From NCBI GenBank assembly GCA_039619475.1, contig CM077116.1, positions 27,787,191 through 27,851,190 of the forward strand: a DNA stretch of 64,000 nucleotides, read 5' to 3'. Origin of the DNA: Icerya purchasi. Lineage: Eukaryota; Arthropoda; Insecta; Hemiptera; Monophlebidae. Below the pieces are notes generated by a model. The model saw only the letters and a program-made list of their open reading frames with translations. It had not been told where the DNA came from and ran no database searches. Positions 38,364 to 49,841 of this stretch are shown here, one piece after another. The first letter of the stretch is position 1; each line of letters opens with the position of its first letter. A program made the translations under genes and the position numbers.

Positions 38364-38540
38364 ACGAAAAGGGAAGAAAATGAGTCCTTGTCAGCTGGCT
38401 CCCCGAACAGGGATACAGAAAAAAATGAGTCTACATCAACATATATACAAATTGTTCACACGGTAGCTGCAAATAAAACAAATTGTAATCATACACCTGT
38501 CAAAAAGATGAAACGTTCCAACCCATATTCACCTTACTAA
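38364..38540 (+). CDS. Candidate last exon inside the Foldback element, unknown protein
   Basis: A pyrimidine-rich tract (38309-38360) ends in CGGAG, and from 38364 a frame of 58 codons runs to TAA at 38538. It starts TKREENESLSAGSPNRDTEK and ends KKMKRSNPYSPY: a charged, Ser-rich stretch followed by a basic tail, which looks like a real protein C-terminus rather than noise. It would be the 3' exon of a gene carried by, or trapped in, the Foldback element. No upstream exon or family was recognised. Confidence 0.3.
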   Translation, partial: TKREENESLSAGSPNRDTEKNESTSTYIQIVHTVAANKTNCNHTPVKKMKRSNPYSPY

Positions 38541-38899
38541 TAGACGAACGAATGTGTGAGATTGATTACACTGCAAAAATTTATGTGAACACATGAACCA
38601 TACTTAATTAGGCAGATCAACCTATAGAGATGGTGTTTAACATTCTAACCAAACACAATTTCTTATTAGAAGGTCATTAAACTGAAAAGAGATTGATGAC
38701 TGAAAAATGCCGTATGCACTTATGTATTAAATGACATATAATAATAATTAACTAATTGGTTTCATTATAGGCAAAATTCTGTACAAAATGATCGCTATCT
38801 ACGGACATGATCGTTTTTTAAAAATTCCCAAATTTCAAGGAGAATATCGTCAATTCAGTCTCCCAGATCAATTATTTACTTTTACTGCGTATTAGAGTG

Positions 38900-39426
38900 G
38901 AGCACAAAATTTTTTTATTAGCGGCACAAATCGGCACAAAACTATTGCTATCTAATGGCATAATTACTTTTTTTAAATTCTCAAATTTTTGGGGGGGCTA
39001 TCGTGAATTTAGCCTCCCAGGATCAATTATTTACTATTGCTGGGTGTTAGAGTGCGGCACAAATCGGCACAAAACTATTGCTATCTAATGGCATAATTAC
39101 TTTTTTTAAATTCTCAAATTTTTGGGGGGGCTATCGTGAATTTAGCCTCCCAGGATCAATTATTTACTATTGCTGGGTGTTAGAGTGCGGCACAAATCGG
39201 CACAAAACTATTGCTATCTAATGGCATAATTACTTTTTTTAAATTCTCAAATTTTGGGGGGGCTATCGTCAAGTTAGCCCCCCGGGACAATTTTTGCTAA
39301 TACCACGTGTTAGAGTGCGGCACAAAACTTTTTATTATCAGCACAATTCGGCACAAAACGGGCACAATTCGTTTAATTGAATTTGATTTTAAAATTCCGT
39401 CATGGGGGGGCTAACTTGACGCTGCT
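38900..39426 (-). repeat. Right TIR with three 133-bp tandem units
   Basis: The outer about 190 bp mirror the left TIR. Further in, a 133-bp unit is repeated: CGGCACAAATCGGCACAAAA begins at 38922, 39055 and 39188, and CGGCACAAAA again at 39318. The left TIR has one unit only, so the amplification is one-sided. Confidence 0.88.
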
Positions 39427-39913
39427 CTCGTCGCAGGCAGATCTCGACTGCTTTGGCCAGAAGGCATTTTCTTGTACTTTTCACAGCTACACGCCGTTCG
39501 AGGCAAAATTTATATTTTTTCACTGCTTTGGCCGCTTGAGGCAAATTATACCGATTCGAATATTCGTTGGCGTTTTTCTTTGGTGATCAGTTTATATATG
39601 TTTTTTTTCAAATATAATTCGATTTACTCGTTTTACCAAAAAATTTGTTGTTTTTTTTTTTTCGTTGCAAGGACACGTTTTCGTGACATCTCCGCCGCGG
39701 AGACCTTTCCGTTTTTCGTTAAACCCTAGGAAGGCCTAAAGCTCTGTCGGAGCGAGCTAACGGCTACGTTGCGCCGAAGAAGCAACGTTGGCGCCCGGAA
39801 CTTTTATTTTCGTTTATTTTTATATTTTTTTTTTTTTTCTTTCTATCATCGAAGAAAGTGGTCAGTTACAAATGTAGCCAAAGAACAGGGAAATAACGAA
39901 TTCTTATCAAGGT

Positions 39914-41640
39914 ACATTTTTTAGCAGGCGAGGCAGGACAAAACTCAGAATGGGAAATAGGGGAACATGTAATGCTATTGAAAGCGGAACTAGTTAATAA
40001 ACGTCGTTTTACTGTATTGGTAACTAAATTATTTTGATACGTAGACGCGTGTTCGTTTTATGAATATTTGAGTAATACTCGGCTAACAACTCCGCTTTTG
40101 CTTGATCCTGTTCTAGACAAGCATGTTAAGATCAGAATCAAATAGCGATGGAATCATTCCATAGCTCTTACTATACCTCGAACAAACTTTCTATAAACTT
40201 TTATCTTCTGTATTAGCATTCGCCAGAAATTTTTGAAATTCATCATTTTTGGTTTTGCTAATTAAAAACCTGATTATTTTTATTAAAAATTTGATTACAA
40301 GTTTCAGATAGCCAGTATTAAAACGGTATTTTGTATAAATCCTCCGAATAGAGTTTTTAAGTTTAATTATATTCTGGACAAAACTTTTGCGGGAACATCT
40401 GACACGTCTTTTTTGATATAAAAATAGATTAATACTGTGAGTAATTAATTTAGTTAAGTAATTCAATCTGCTATCAATATCAGAATTATCTTTAATTGGT
40501 TGATTTAAATGTTATCTGAGATATATTTTTTGAAACTATCCCAATCCGCACTATTAAAGTCTCGGTACGACCTACTACTTAAGATCGGTTTTGCATTATT
40601 AATAACCGTAAAAATTGATTTATGTTCAGATATAAGATGATCAAACGTAACGGGGAAATTTACACTAACATTTTTTGCTACAATTAGATCTAAATCTTTG
40701 CATCGAAACTGATTTGATGAAGGAAAGTAAGTAGATTCTCGAGAAGCCATAATTTGAAAGTTATCCCGAGTGGGACATATTGAATAATATATTACCTGCT
40801 AAATTGGCAGCCTCATATTCTACTTTTAGCATTTAGATCGCCAACTAAAATAACCTTTCGATGGTGTAAGTTAAGGAGTGATCTAATGTCGTTGGCAAAT
40901 TTATGAGGTAAATCTAAAGCTGCTTATATACGGCGCAAACAACAAACGAGTTTAAATTTTGATTAACATGAAAATTTCGAATATATTTTTACAGCAATGC
41001 ACTGAACGTGCACTAAACGAGGTAAGTAAGACATGTTTAATGTTACTGTTTGTAATTAATGCTACTCCACCACTTCTACGATTAACATCTTCTCTATACA
41101 ATTTAAAACCAGGAAATTTAAGGAGTTATATGAACGAGTGCAATTTGGTTTCGGAAAGGGCAGTTAAGTGAACCTGGTTATTACAGATAAATTCATACAA
41201 TTCTTCATACTTATTAGCGACCGAGTTACAATTCGAAGCAACTAGTCGTATCCCGTTATTCTTGATAATCATTAGTCACAATTAAGAATAATTCTTACTT
41301 ATAATTTCCGTAACCCTACCCTACCGATTACAATAAAAACACTCTTTTGATGCACGCCGTTAAATTCATTTAATATAAGTTTTATTACACGCAAAAGTTT
41401 ACTTACATTGATATTTCTAAATTTACCTAATAAAGAGAAAAAATTTTGAAAAATCATCAGGTTCAGCATTAGCCGGACTATTCTGTCTAGCCGCCTGCGC
41501 ATAAGATCTTTGTGGAAATTTGCCTGTATTGGAACGGCAACTCTTTAATATCATTGATACCAGCACCAAACTCTTGTTGTTTTTCTCGTAGTTAAAGTTG
41601 CCATTTATCGCGAATGGTATCGTGGAAAAGTGCACAGAAA
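39914..41640 (-). pseudogene. LINE ORF1 end and ORF2 endonuclease (right half of split element)
   Basis: Continuation of the LINE at 31.3-32.9 kb. From right to left: SYAQAARQNSPANAEPDD (about 41515), a typical ORF1 end; then an ATG at 41272 opens ORF2 with IRLVASNCNSVANKYEELYE and HLTALSETKLH. This is the start of an apurinic-type endonuclease. REDVNRRSGGVALITN follows near 41090. The endonuclease end SREST..., with VTFDHLISEHKSIFTV, lies in 40750-40505. A linker frame follows at 40466-40191. Frameshifts occur between pieces. ORF1 upstream of about 41560 is not recognisable. Confidence 0.72.
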
Positions 41641-42224
41641 AATATGTTGCATTTCAATTATTTTAAACTGTTATTAATTTGTCAATTTTGTTACTTTAAA
41701 ACGGAAGAAAAAATTTTATTTCCAGTTAAATATTATACCGGAAAGAATTTTAAAATAAATACGATCAGGCCACATCACATTTTCTTCGTTTTTACAAGGT
41801 TTTTTAATTTAAATTCACCCAAAAGAAATCACGCTAAAAGCTAAAGTTACTTTCATTCATATTTATTAAAATATCGTTTGAAAAAAACAAAAAATCCTCC
41901 CCGTTGGAGACCCCCAGACCCCAATGATCTATGTTTAGAGTCTACGGCTAAAATTCAAAAAAAAACATGGAACATGCTTTAGCCGTTTGCTGTCTATTAA
42001 TATCATTTCTGGTACTTTCAACTTTTTCTGTATGATATGTTAAAATTGAAGATACGATAATGAACATGTTTAATTCAAAAAAAAAGAAAAAAAGAACGAT
42101 TTTATTTTAATTTTTTTTTTATTCCGGTATCATATGATCCTTAGAAGTAACGGACATTATTGGGTTTATGATAGTTGAAGTAATGTAATTTTTAGAATCA
42201 ATTTTGTTGATGTGACGAGCGAAG

Positions 42225-42385
42225 ATCAAATCGATACACGATGATCGATCCCCATGAGTAGTTCTGGTAGAGCTGGATTCGTTTTGAGTTGTAATCCGAA
42301 GGTTTCTTCATGAACCGAAATAATCGCCAACTTCTAGGTTTCTTGAGATCGACGTTGATATCTCCCCATAGAAGTATAGCTATTG
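42225..42385 (-). pseudogene. Endonuclease remnant
   Basis: The minus strand reads ILLWGDINVDLKKPRSWR, then RFMKKPSDY and, in another frame, LKTNPALPELLMGIDH. GDINVDL is the GDFN motif of exonuclease/endonuclease/phosphatase domains, and the tail corresponds to the TCIDLIF region. It is short and frameshifted, and a different source from the LINE ending at 41.6 kb is likely. Confidence 0.5.
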
Positions 42386-42924
42386 TTTAACTTTCGTTGG
42401 AAACTTCAAGATTTCCATGCTTTCTTTCATTTCCATAGATTTACGTAATTTCAATGCTTTATTTCATTCATCAGAAGTTTTTGCTTTTTTTTGGTTCGTA
42501 TATTTCATCAAAACCTGATTTTTCAATACTTCTACGTAATCGCATTTCTTTGATTCATTCGACAACAGATTTATATATTTTTTTTTTTGTAGATGCACCA
42601 TTATAATGCATAGTACATTACATGTAGACGTCGATGAACGACAATCATCACCATGACAGACTCACATCATCGGAGCGTGGTCTGAACTCAGAACGTTAGA
42701 TTTCCAAAATGTGTTTAGAGGTCAAGCTTCAGGAGGAAGGATAAATGAGTAATCGTTAAGTACTCGCACCATAAATTTGTTATAAAGGTTAATAATAATA
42801 ATGTACATATAGATTATAAATCATCAATTTTTACTGTTGTTACTTACATGAATAAATGATACTATACATACCTACTTAGACTTACATAAAATAAAATTTC
42901 ATAATACCTATTTACAAAGAAACC

Positions 42925-44046
42925 TCACTTACACATTCTTTTCAGTCTGATACAACTTTCGGAGCAGATATGTAAAGAATGTTTCCCCCCACACATGAAT
43001 TTTCCACATTTTTTGCAAGAAATTTTTGTGGGTCTGTTTTTCTTCCGATCATAATAAGCACGACGTCCTCTACCAGAAGGCGCATTTTGTGTTGTTACTT
43101 CCGGTGAAGGTTTTCCAGTCAATTCACGAATTCTTTTCTTTATCGTTTTTGGGATATTTGTTACCTGTGCTCTTGTTTTTAGATGCGCTGACAAATTCAG
43201 AGGGTGTGTTGTAGGCAGTTTTACATTTATGAATAAATGCTTCAAACAAATCTCTAATCGGTGCAACTTTATCTGTTTTTTTCCTCTCTAGTCGAGTCAT
43301 TTTGTCATCGAATCTGAGATTATAAAGCAGGAATAAAAATCTATTTTTGCCCATAGCTAATCGGAAAATTTCAACTCCGGTTCTTTTAGTATTCCACAGT
43401 TCGTCGACATTCAAACGATTAGACTTCAGTACCCCTGCTAAATACAACAGTCCAATAAGTGCCTGAATTTCAGTGATGTCAGTGGAATTAGCATCTCACG
43501 GGTTCGAGACTTGTCTCGTCCCGGATCCAAGTCGCTCCCAAGCTTACCCAGCCAGAGAAATCTGGAAAAGTAAAGGCGGATTCCAAGTAGAAAGGAACTG
43601 GCCCCCCTGCTCTCATTAGTGCCGTTGAGCTTAGTATATCGTGAACCTTAACTTCACAATCCATGATACCTTATCCGGGGGTATGGAACTTACTTTACTT
43701 TACTTACCTCTACTATAATTGCCCCTAACACTTTCGATATGATTATTAGTATGTTCAACTATAATTTCAACCAGTTCTTTGTATGTGAAATATTGCCACT
43801 TTTCAAAATAGATTTTAGATTGCGTGTTGCTGGTTTGAACCCTGCGAAAGGTTTTATAACATTTTCCGACTTACTTCTCGTGTTTTTTCTAAGAGATTGC
43901 TTATTCCATTTGGCACTAATACTGTCTCTTCCAAGATAATACAAATTTGAGGTCTTTTCGATAACTTCTTCGTCGGACACAACCTGCTCTGACCCACTGT
44001 TATGATCGTTCAAACGGATTATCACATTCCGTATTAGTTGTTTCAC
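42925..44046 (-). pseudogene. piggyBac transposase, broken, with a SINE inside
   Basis: Pieces in order on the minus strand. The frame 44046-43759 has FAGFKPATRNLKSILKS and, after a frameshift, LVEIIVEHTNNHIESVRGNY. After a SINE, TDITEIQALIGLLYLAGV leads into KSNRLNVDELWNTKRTGVEI and LRFDDKMTRLERKKTDK (to about 43124). The C-terminal frame 43266-42925 has CKKCGKFMCGGKHSLHICSE, the cysteine-rich end finger. The central part with the catalytic Asp residues is missing: the start of the DDE domain runs straight into the C-terminus. So there is a large internal deletion as well as the SINE. TTAA-flanked ends were not found. Confidence 0.85.
43488..43706 (+). mobile_element. tRNA-derived SINE, 5'-truncated, inside piggyBac
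   Basis: B-box-like GGTTCGAGACTTGTCTCG starts at 43501. Body words CCCAAGCTTACCC, CACAATCCATGATACCTTATC and a TTACTTTACTTTACTTA tail follow. The same words occur on the complement at 54040-54284, so this is a family. The A box is missing here. Confidence 0.75.
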
Positions 44047-46569
44047 CTTTCTCTTTCCGCATACACTCTCCCATGAGCTTCACTAATCGAGCTTGTTCTC
44101 TTCCGCACTCGCCCATTATCAAAAAATAAAAAAATAACGAAATAAAAAGAAAAAAGAAAAAACGATATACGTATAAACACAAAACACAACACTAAACTAC
44201 AAAATTCATAAGTTATTTACAAAAAGGGGTACTAACGCGGCTTTTAATACACTAATACACGTTGTGAACTACTGCTTCACAAATTACTATAAACAGTTAG
44301 CGGAAGCACCGATTCATCGACAAACAAAGAACCAAACTGATCACTTGCGGCTAGGCAGCTACACAAGAGCGCAGGCCGCTCCAACATTGCTATGCCCCCC
44401 ACTACGCACGCGCATGTGTGTCTGCGGAGTGCCAGTCTGCGCGCATGTACTCGAAGGGTAAAAAAAAAGCCTCATTCGTTTGTGGATTGATTTACTTTTC
44501 CATTCAAGTGTAATTGTCTTTAATAGTATAAAAAATGGAAAATACGAAAATAAAAATTAATTCAGGCAGTTTAAAATTGACTTAAATTGTTACACAAGTA
44601 TTACAACGATGTATCTGTAAGTTTAGCAATGTACGAAAGAAACTTTTCAATTTTGTGCGCAATAGAACATATTTGCTAGAATATCAAAACACCGTACAAA
44701 TCTGTTCATTCTTGATGTAGAAAATGAAGTAATTAACCAGACAATTCTAGCCGGTAAAATGTTTTAAGAAGTTCTTTCGTTCATTTATACTGCCTAAATA
44801 AAAGTACAATAAAATTCACCGTCCATGTGTTTCGTGTGTCTGAAGTAAGCTTACTCAATTTGTTTTCGCTTCAATCAACGCAAAAACTTACCTGGTTAAC
44901 ATAAAAACGTTTTGTGGAGACGATATTTTGTTACGTGGAAAGTGGAAAACCACAAAACAAACAAAGCGGACACGATCAGAACCATCGACAGACCGGGCGG
45001 AAAACCCTTGATGTTGCTGCTACTTCATCTATTGGCGTTTACCTTATGATTATAATTTTCTTTGTCATTTCGAGATAGCCCTAACCTAAATACTATTTCT
45101 AAACCGATTTCAAGAACATGATGTCAAAAAAAAAAGGAAAGAAATAAGTGTTTATATGCGGTGTACGTTTATTGTTTTAATTACTATTATTGAAGGAGCA
45201 AGGTTAATGATTACATCGTTATATGCAACGTAGTATCATTGTGAATGTTACGTGACGACATGCAGATGCATTTTGCAGTTTTTCTCGTTCAGGTATGATA
45301 ATTGCCTACAGTCGATTAGTAAATATATTGCTTATTATATGGGCATAATGTCGTAATAATAAAATAGCAATATGTTTTAATTATTTTGCAATTGATCGGG
45401 CGCTCTCGCATTTTTACTAAAGAAATAGGACTAGTTATATTATTTTTAAGATTTCATTTTATTCAATATTACCACATATGGAGATGCAGACTGTGTACCT
45501 CCACGATAAAGAATTAATGGAATTATTGTAAACATTTCAAAAAAGTTGAACATTGTGTTATAAATTAAGAAATAGCGCGTATGTTGAAATAGAATTTTAC
45601 GTAAATAATTCCGAACATCAGCTGTGTAATTTTATTTTACATGCGATTACATGAAATGTGTTTTCGATGAATTGTGTATTAATGATGAAATAAGTACTTT
45701 TGGAAGCATTTCTAGAACGTATTAGAAAGAAATGCGAGCATTTTTGAAAATGTGAAATTATTAGTAATATTAGAAAGGACCTTGCCAAAATTTAATATTT
45801 AGCACTATGGAAAATTCAAAGTTAGAACAGTCGATGTTATGTTGATATCTAGACACGCCTGCGCGCGTGTCAAGCCAAGTTCAAGCCGAGAAAAAAGAAA
45901 TGGCCACGATGCAGCAGCCGTGTATATATTTACACGAACCATTTGAAGCTACTTTTAACCCCTTAATAACTGAATATTTAATTAAACATAAACACATGAA
46001 ATTCGCTTTACTTATGTATTAAAACCCCCCTTAGAATAACTAGAACCTCCAAATTTCATAAATACGACTCAAACGGTTATTGAGATATTAACAGATGGAA
46101 ATCGTAATTTTTATCACTGACTGACATACATAGATCAAAAACCTAATCCACTTCCAGGTGACCTAGAAAGTTGAAATTTGGCATCTAGCTGGGTAATTGT
46201 GTGTATACAAAGGAAAAAATCTCAGAAAACAGTGAAATTTTCATATTTTTTTTACGTAATTTCGTTCATTTAGTTTAATTTAATTTATTGCTAGTTGTAA
46301 AGTTATTAAATTTAAGAAACGCCGGGAACTGACAAGTTTCGCTACACATTATAAAAATAACTGGCTCGCTTATCTTTTAACCGTCAACATGTTGTTGTTA
46401 TTTAACTTTGTTCGTTTCGTATGTCGATTCGAAAAAACACTGTTTTGTGTCTCATCATTTCGTATGTTTGTCACGATCTTTGCATCGCAGTTTATTTTAT
46501 ATTTGCCCCTTTAATCGTATTTGAATTTGAATGAATAATAATAATAATTTCTTTACAAAAAGTAATGAT
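44047..46569. other. No gene seen
   Basis: 44190-44460 is unusually GC-rich for the window and may be the 5' end of the piggyBac element. The rest is AT-rich without recognised features. Confidence 0.4.
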
Positions 46570-47611
46570 ATCCTATCAAAAACATAAATGTAAATGTAAA
46601 AATGGGAGCCAAGTTCAATTGTAAGAAATCGACTTTGCCGACAAAAGAATTGAGATCTAAATGGGTGCCAAGTTCTGTAGATGATTCTGAAATTTATTTA
46701 TAAGAACATACAACATTTTAAAATAAATTTAAAACACAATTACTTATTTTTTTCTGCTACAATAATGTTTGCTATTTAAAAATATAACTTCTTAAATTTG
46801 AACAGTCGAATTGTTTACACAAATCAGATATTTAGGATACATTAAAGCTCACGATTTGACTTGGCTAGTTTTTACCAGCAAACTAAATTTTTAGAAGAGT
46901 AAGATATGTTGCCCTTATAATATAAAAACACCATCAACAGTTTCCCCTTCGCTATGATTTTATGCAGACATTCGTGGACTAAGCTGAAGCATTTGTTGTG
47001 GCCATGATTGTTTGTTATAATTATTGTATATGATGATTGTGATTTCTGTTCCATTAATTTTCGGATCAGTCGAGTACAGGTACTCTTTGCATCTTGAGCT
47101 CAGTCCGGCCAATTTCTCTTTCCTAAAGGTTCTATTCAGCCATCCGTGGCTAATGTTGAACATTTACGGCCATGGTTGTCTGTAACCTTTTTCCTAATTA
47201 ATTATTATGTACCTTTTATTAGTTGGAATTATTCCTGTATCAACTGGTTCGTGGCCAAATGGCTTGATAGTTAACTGAAGCCGGGTCAAAAAATAAATAA
47301 ATAAATAAATAAATTGTGCATAACATAAAGAAGTGAGCTGATCAGCCAAATATAAGATAACTTGTATGTAAAAACTAGCCAAGTTAAATCGTGAGCTTTA
47401 ATTTATCCTTTTAAATAGCAAATGTTGTCTATGAAAAAAATAAGAAATTGTGTTTTAAATTTATTTTAGAATGTTGTATGTTCTTATAAATAAATTTCAG
47501 GATCATCTACAGAACTTGGCACCCATTTAGATCTCAATTCTTTTGTCGGCGAAGTCAATATTTCTTAATAATGAACTTGGCTCTCATTTTTACATTTGTT
47601 TTTGATAGGAT
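46570..47611. mobile_element. Small foldback element, about 1.04 kb
   Basis: The left arm 46570-46876 and right arm about 47365-47611 are complementary: ATCCTATCAAAAACA outermost, then GAGCCAAGTTCA, TTGAGATCTAAATGGGTGCC and GCTCACGATTTGACTTGGCT, each with its complement on the other side. The right arm is about 60 bp shorter. The loop (46877-47364) has a (TAAA)n run near 47290 and an A-box-like TGGCCAAATGG, but no gene. No target duplication was settled. Confidence 0.8.
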
Positions 47612-47751
47612 TTCTATATTACGGAAAGTGTAATTACGAAAAATGTTGTTTTTCATTTTAATAATACAATTCTGGTTTGGCGTTTTTGTTCATTTAATTC
47701 CTTCTTATTTTATTGTGTGTTGAAGGCGCATATTTATTAATAAGAGTTTCG

Positions 47752-47782
<31 letters not shown>

Positions 47783-48497
47783 TTTTTTTGATTTCAAGGA
47801 ATTCATTTTGTATCATAAAAATGCACATTTTGTAATATATGGGTATAACTGGTAGAATTTTTTTTAAACAGTATTCTAATAAAGTTACATTTTTCTCTTC
47901 TTCCGTTTTGTCTCCTGTTCTGTTTTTTTTTTTTTTTCTCGTTACTGTGACCGGTGTAAAATACGATTTAAAATAGCGGATTTATAATAATTTATGACGA
48001 TTAAAAAAACTAAAAACAAAAAAAAAACAAAAAAACGGATAAATCGATGATGTGCGCAGAAATGATAAATGTGTTATTTGGTATCGCTGGGGGGCGGTCA
48101 GGTTGAAAGTTATCAGGAAATTATTATTTATGTTCGTAAAGCGGGCGATAAAGAAAAATGAAAGAAATAACGATATTTTATTGAAATAAAGCCGATTTAA
48201 AAAAACAAAACGCTTTGTATATATAAATAGGACAAAAAAAACGAACTAGATATTAAAAAAAAAAAAAAACCGAATGAAATATAGAACAGTTGTCCGGCTG
48301 CAGGGTAAAATCGACATTTTTTTTTTTCTGGACTCTCCACCAGGGGGATCTTCACCACCCAGAAACAATTAGAAAGGGAAATTAATCAGTTATATTTTGA
48401 TGCTGTCAGATATTTTCTTTTTTCAGCCCTCCTTGGGTTTACTACCAGAGAGCATTAGCCCGGAAAAATGGAATAGATGTATGAAACAGAGTAGAAA
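47612..48497. other. No gene seen; long T and A runs
   Basis: T runs at 47766-47789 and 47922-47937 and A runs near 48258. Part next to 48497 is probably 3' untranslated sequence of the adjacent LINE. Confidence 0.5.
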
Positions 48498-49364
48498 TTA
48501 TATTTTTATTTTATCTACTACGGAATCAAGGAACCCCTCTAGAACAGGAACAACCGAAAGAATAGGCAGAGAAAGAACATAAGAGGCTTTGAAAGGAGTA
48601 GAAAGACTAAGCTTTAAAAGATGATAATAAAGTAACTCACGCTCGCGAGATAAACCAGAACACTTGAAGAGCACGTGATTTGCATCACAAACATACTGGG
48701 AACCTTCAGGATCCAATGAACAGAAGGGAGATGCAGCGAAGGAAAAACGATTTAGAGAAGAAGGAGGGAGACCATGCGAGAAACGGAGCCGAGGTAATTT
48801 AGTAATTATGGATCGACGCAAACTAGGGTAATCATAGAACCGAGAACGAGAAAGAGGAACAGGATTAATCAAGAGATAAAAGGAATTAGGATTAGCGAAA
48901 AGATAAACATAAACAGAGTGCCAAAGTCTAAGATGGCAGGATTTAGCTGGAAGAAGAATATTGTGTGCTGGAACCCTACTAATAAAATTTTCATTGGAAG
49001 CTGCAGCTTTAGCAAGGAGGTCGACGGCTATATTTTCATCAATGCTTGAATGTCCGGGAATCCAAAGAAAGTCAATCTGGGTGGATGTCGATGAGGATAG
49101 ATCATGGAGAAGAGAACGAATTTCTATGGTAGCATCAGTGGAAGGAGAAGGGGAAGGTGGAGATAGCGCTAGAAGAACACTTAAAGAGTCGGAAACAATA
49201 AGGAATTTGGAAGGACTCGTAGAAGAGGTAATATAAATAATGGCTTGTAAGATGGCAACAGATTCCACAGTAAAGAGAGAACAAAAGGACGGAAGTCTAA
49301 AGGACCGAGAATGACTGAACTGAGGGGTCAAGAATGACGCCCCAACTCCGCTCGGGCTCTTCGA
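48498..49364 (-). pseudogene. LINE RNase H domain and C-terminal region
   Basis: A long clean frame (277 residues from its first Met, open further up to about 49364). The upstream part reads SKSPSGVGASFLTPQFSHSR, the start of RNase H, where the first catalytic Asp of TDGSK is lost (FRSKS). Then come FTVESVAILQAI (Glu), FLIVSDSLSVLLAL (Asp) and IDFLWIPGHSSIDENIAVD (His and last Asp). A C-terminal Cys/His knuckle follows (CDANHVLFKCSG). This order is that of I-group LINEs, where RNase H follows RT. The RT itself is absent, so the copy is 5'-truncated, but the remaining frame is intact. Confidence 0.8.
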
Positions 49365-49841
49365 TCTGAAAATCGTCGCGAGAAACTCCCTTTGCAGGCC
49401 ACCAGAGATCGATAGTTGGTTTGTGAGATCTCCATTCCTACTCTGATTCTTTTCCAGGCTGGTGCATGAGCAAGTGGATAGCGAAGGGGGAAGCGCAGAG
49501 TTACATGGTATTAAAATGAGACCACAGATTAAGCCGCTCGGTTAATTCGTTCGTTATCTAGAACCCCTACGTGGGCCGGAAATTTCAGAGTTTACATTTA
49601 GGAGGTTGTATAATAAGTAGTTTTTGAATACGACTCTCTTCACTTGAAGACGTAAAATATCTATTGGAAAGATAATATTTTGATTTTAAGAAACCCGGTA
49701 AAAAAAGTTAATTCAGAATAAACTTTTCATAAATAACGTGATAATAAAAAGATGTGAAATTTTATTTAGATGTTTCGATGTTACGCTAATAATAAAAAAG
49801 ATAAGCGTATTATACAAAAGTTAACGTGTTCAAACTGATTT

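Larger units (their letters stand above)
33418..39435. mobile_element. Foldback/MULE-like element, 6000 bp
   Basis: The element is 33427-39426. Both ends begin AGCAGCGTCAAGTTAGCC when read inward, and the 9-mer CTCGTCGCA flanks it perfectly at 33418-33426 and 39427-39435. Long TIRs with internal sub-repeats plus a 9-bp duplication fit Foldback elements, which are linked to the Mutator (MULE) superfamily. No MULE transposase motif was recognised inside; most of the interior has no clear gene. A hAT element occupies 36448-38270. Confidence 0.85.
32864..39913. mobile_element. Probable solo LTR, split by a Foldback element
   Basis: The LTR starts TGTGACGGA at 32868 and ends TTATCA at 39909; AGGT precedes (32864-32867) and follows (39910-39913) as a 4-bp target duplication. 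Removing the 6000-bp inner insertion and one copy of its duplication leaves about 1.03 kb. A TATA-like run (33315-33340) and an AATAAA (33363-33368) lie in the left part, as expected of an LTR. On both sides the sequence returns to the same LINE ORF2. No gag-pol and no second LTR are present. The superfamily (Ty3 or BEL) cannot be told from this. Confidence 0.65.

Noticed and set aside
39790..39803. TGGCGCCCGGAAC, which resembles a lysine-tRNA primer-binding site
   Set aside because: It lies within the LTR segment as bounded by the AGGT duplication, and no LTR end with CA directly precedes it. Treated as chance, though an alternative element boundary is not fully excluded.
47240..47312. SINE-like TGGCCAAATGG with a (TAAA)n tail in the foldback loop
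   Set aside because: The piece is too short, with no B box; it does not match the SINE family found elsewhere in the window.
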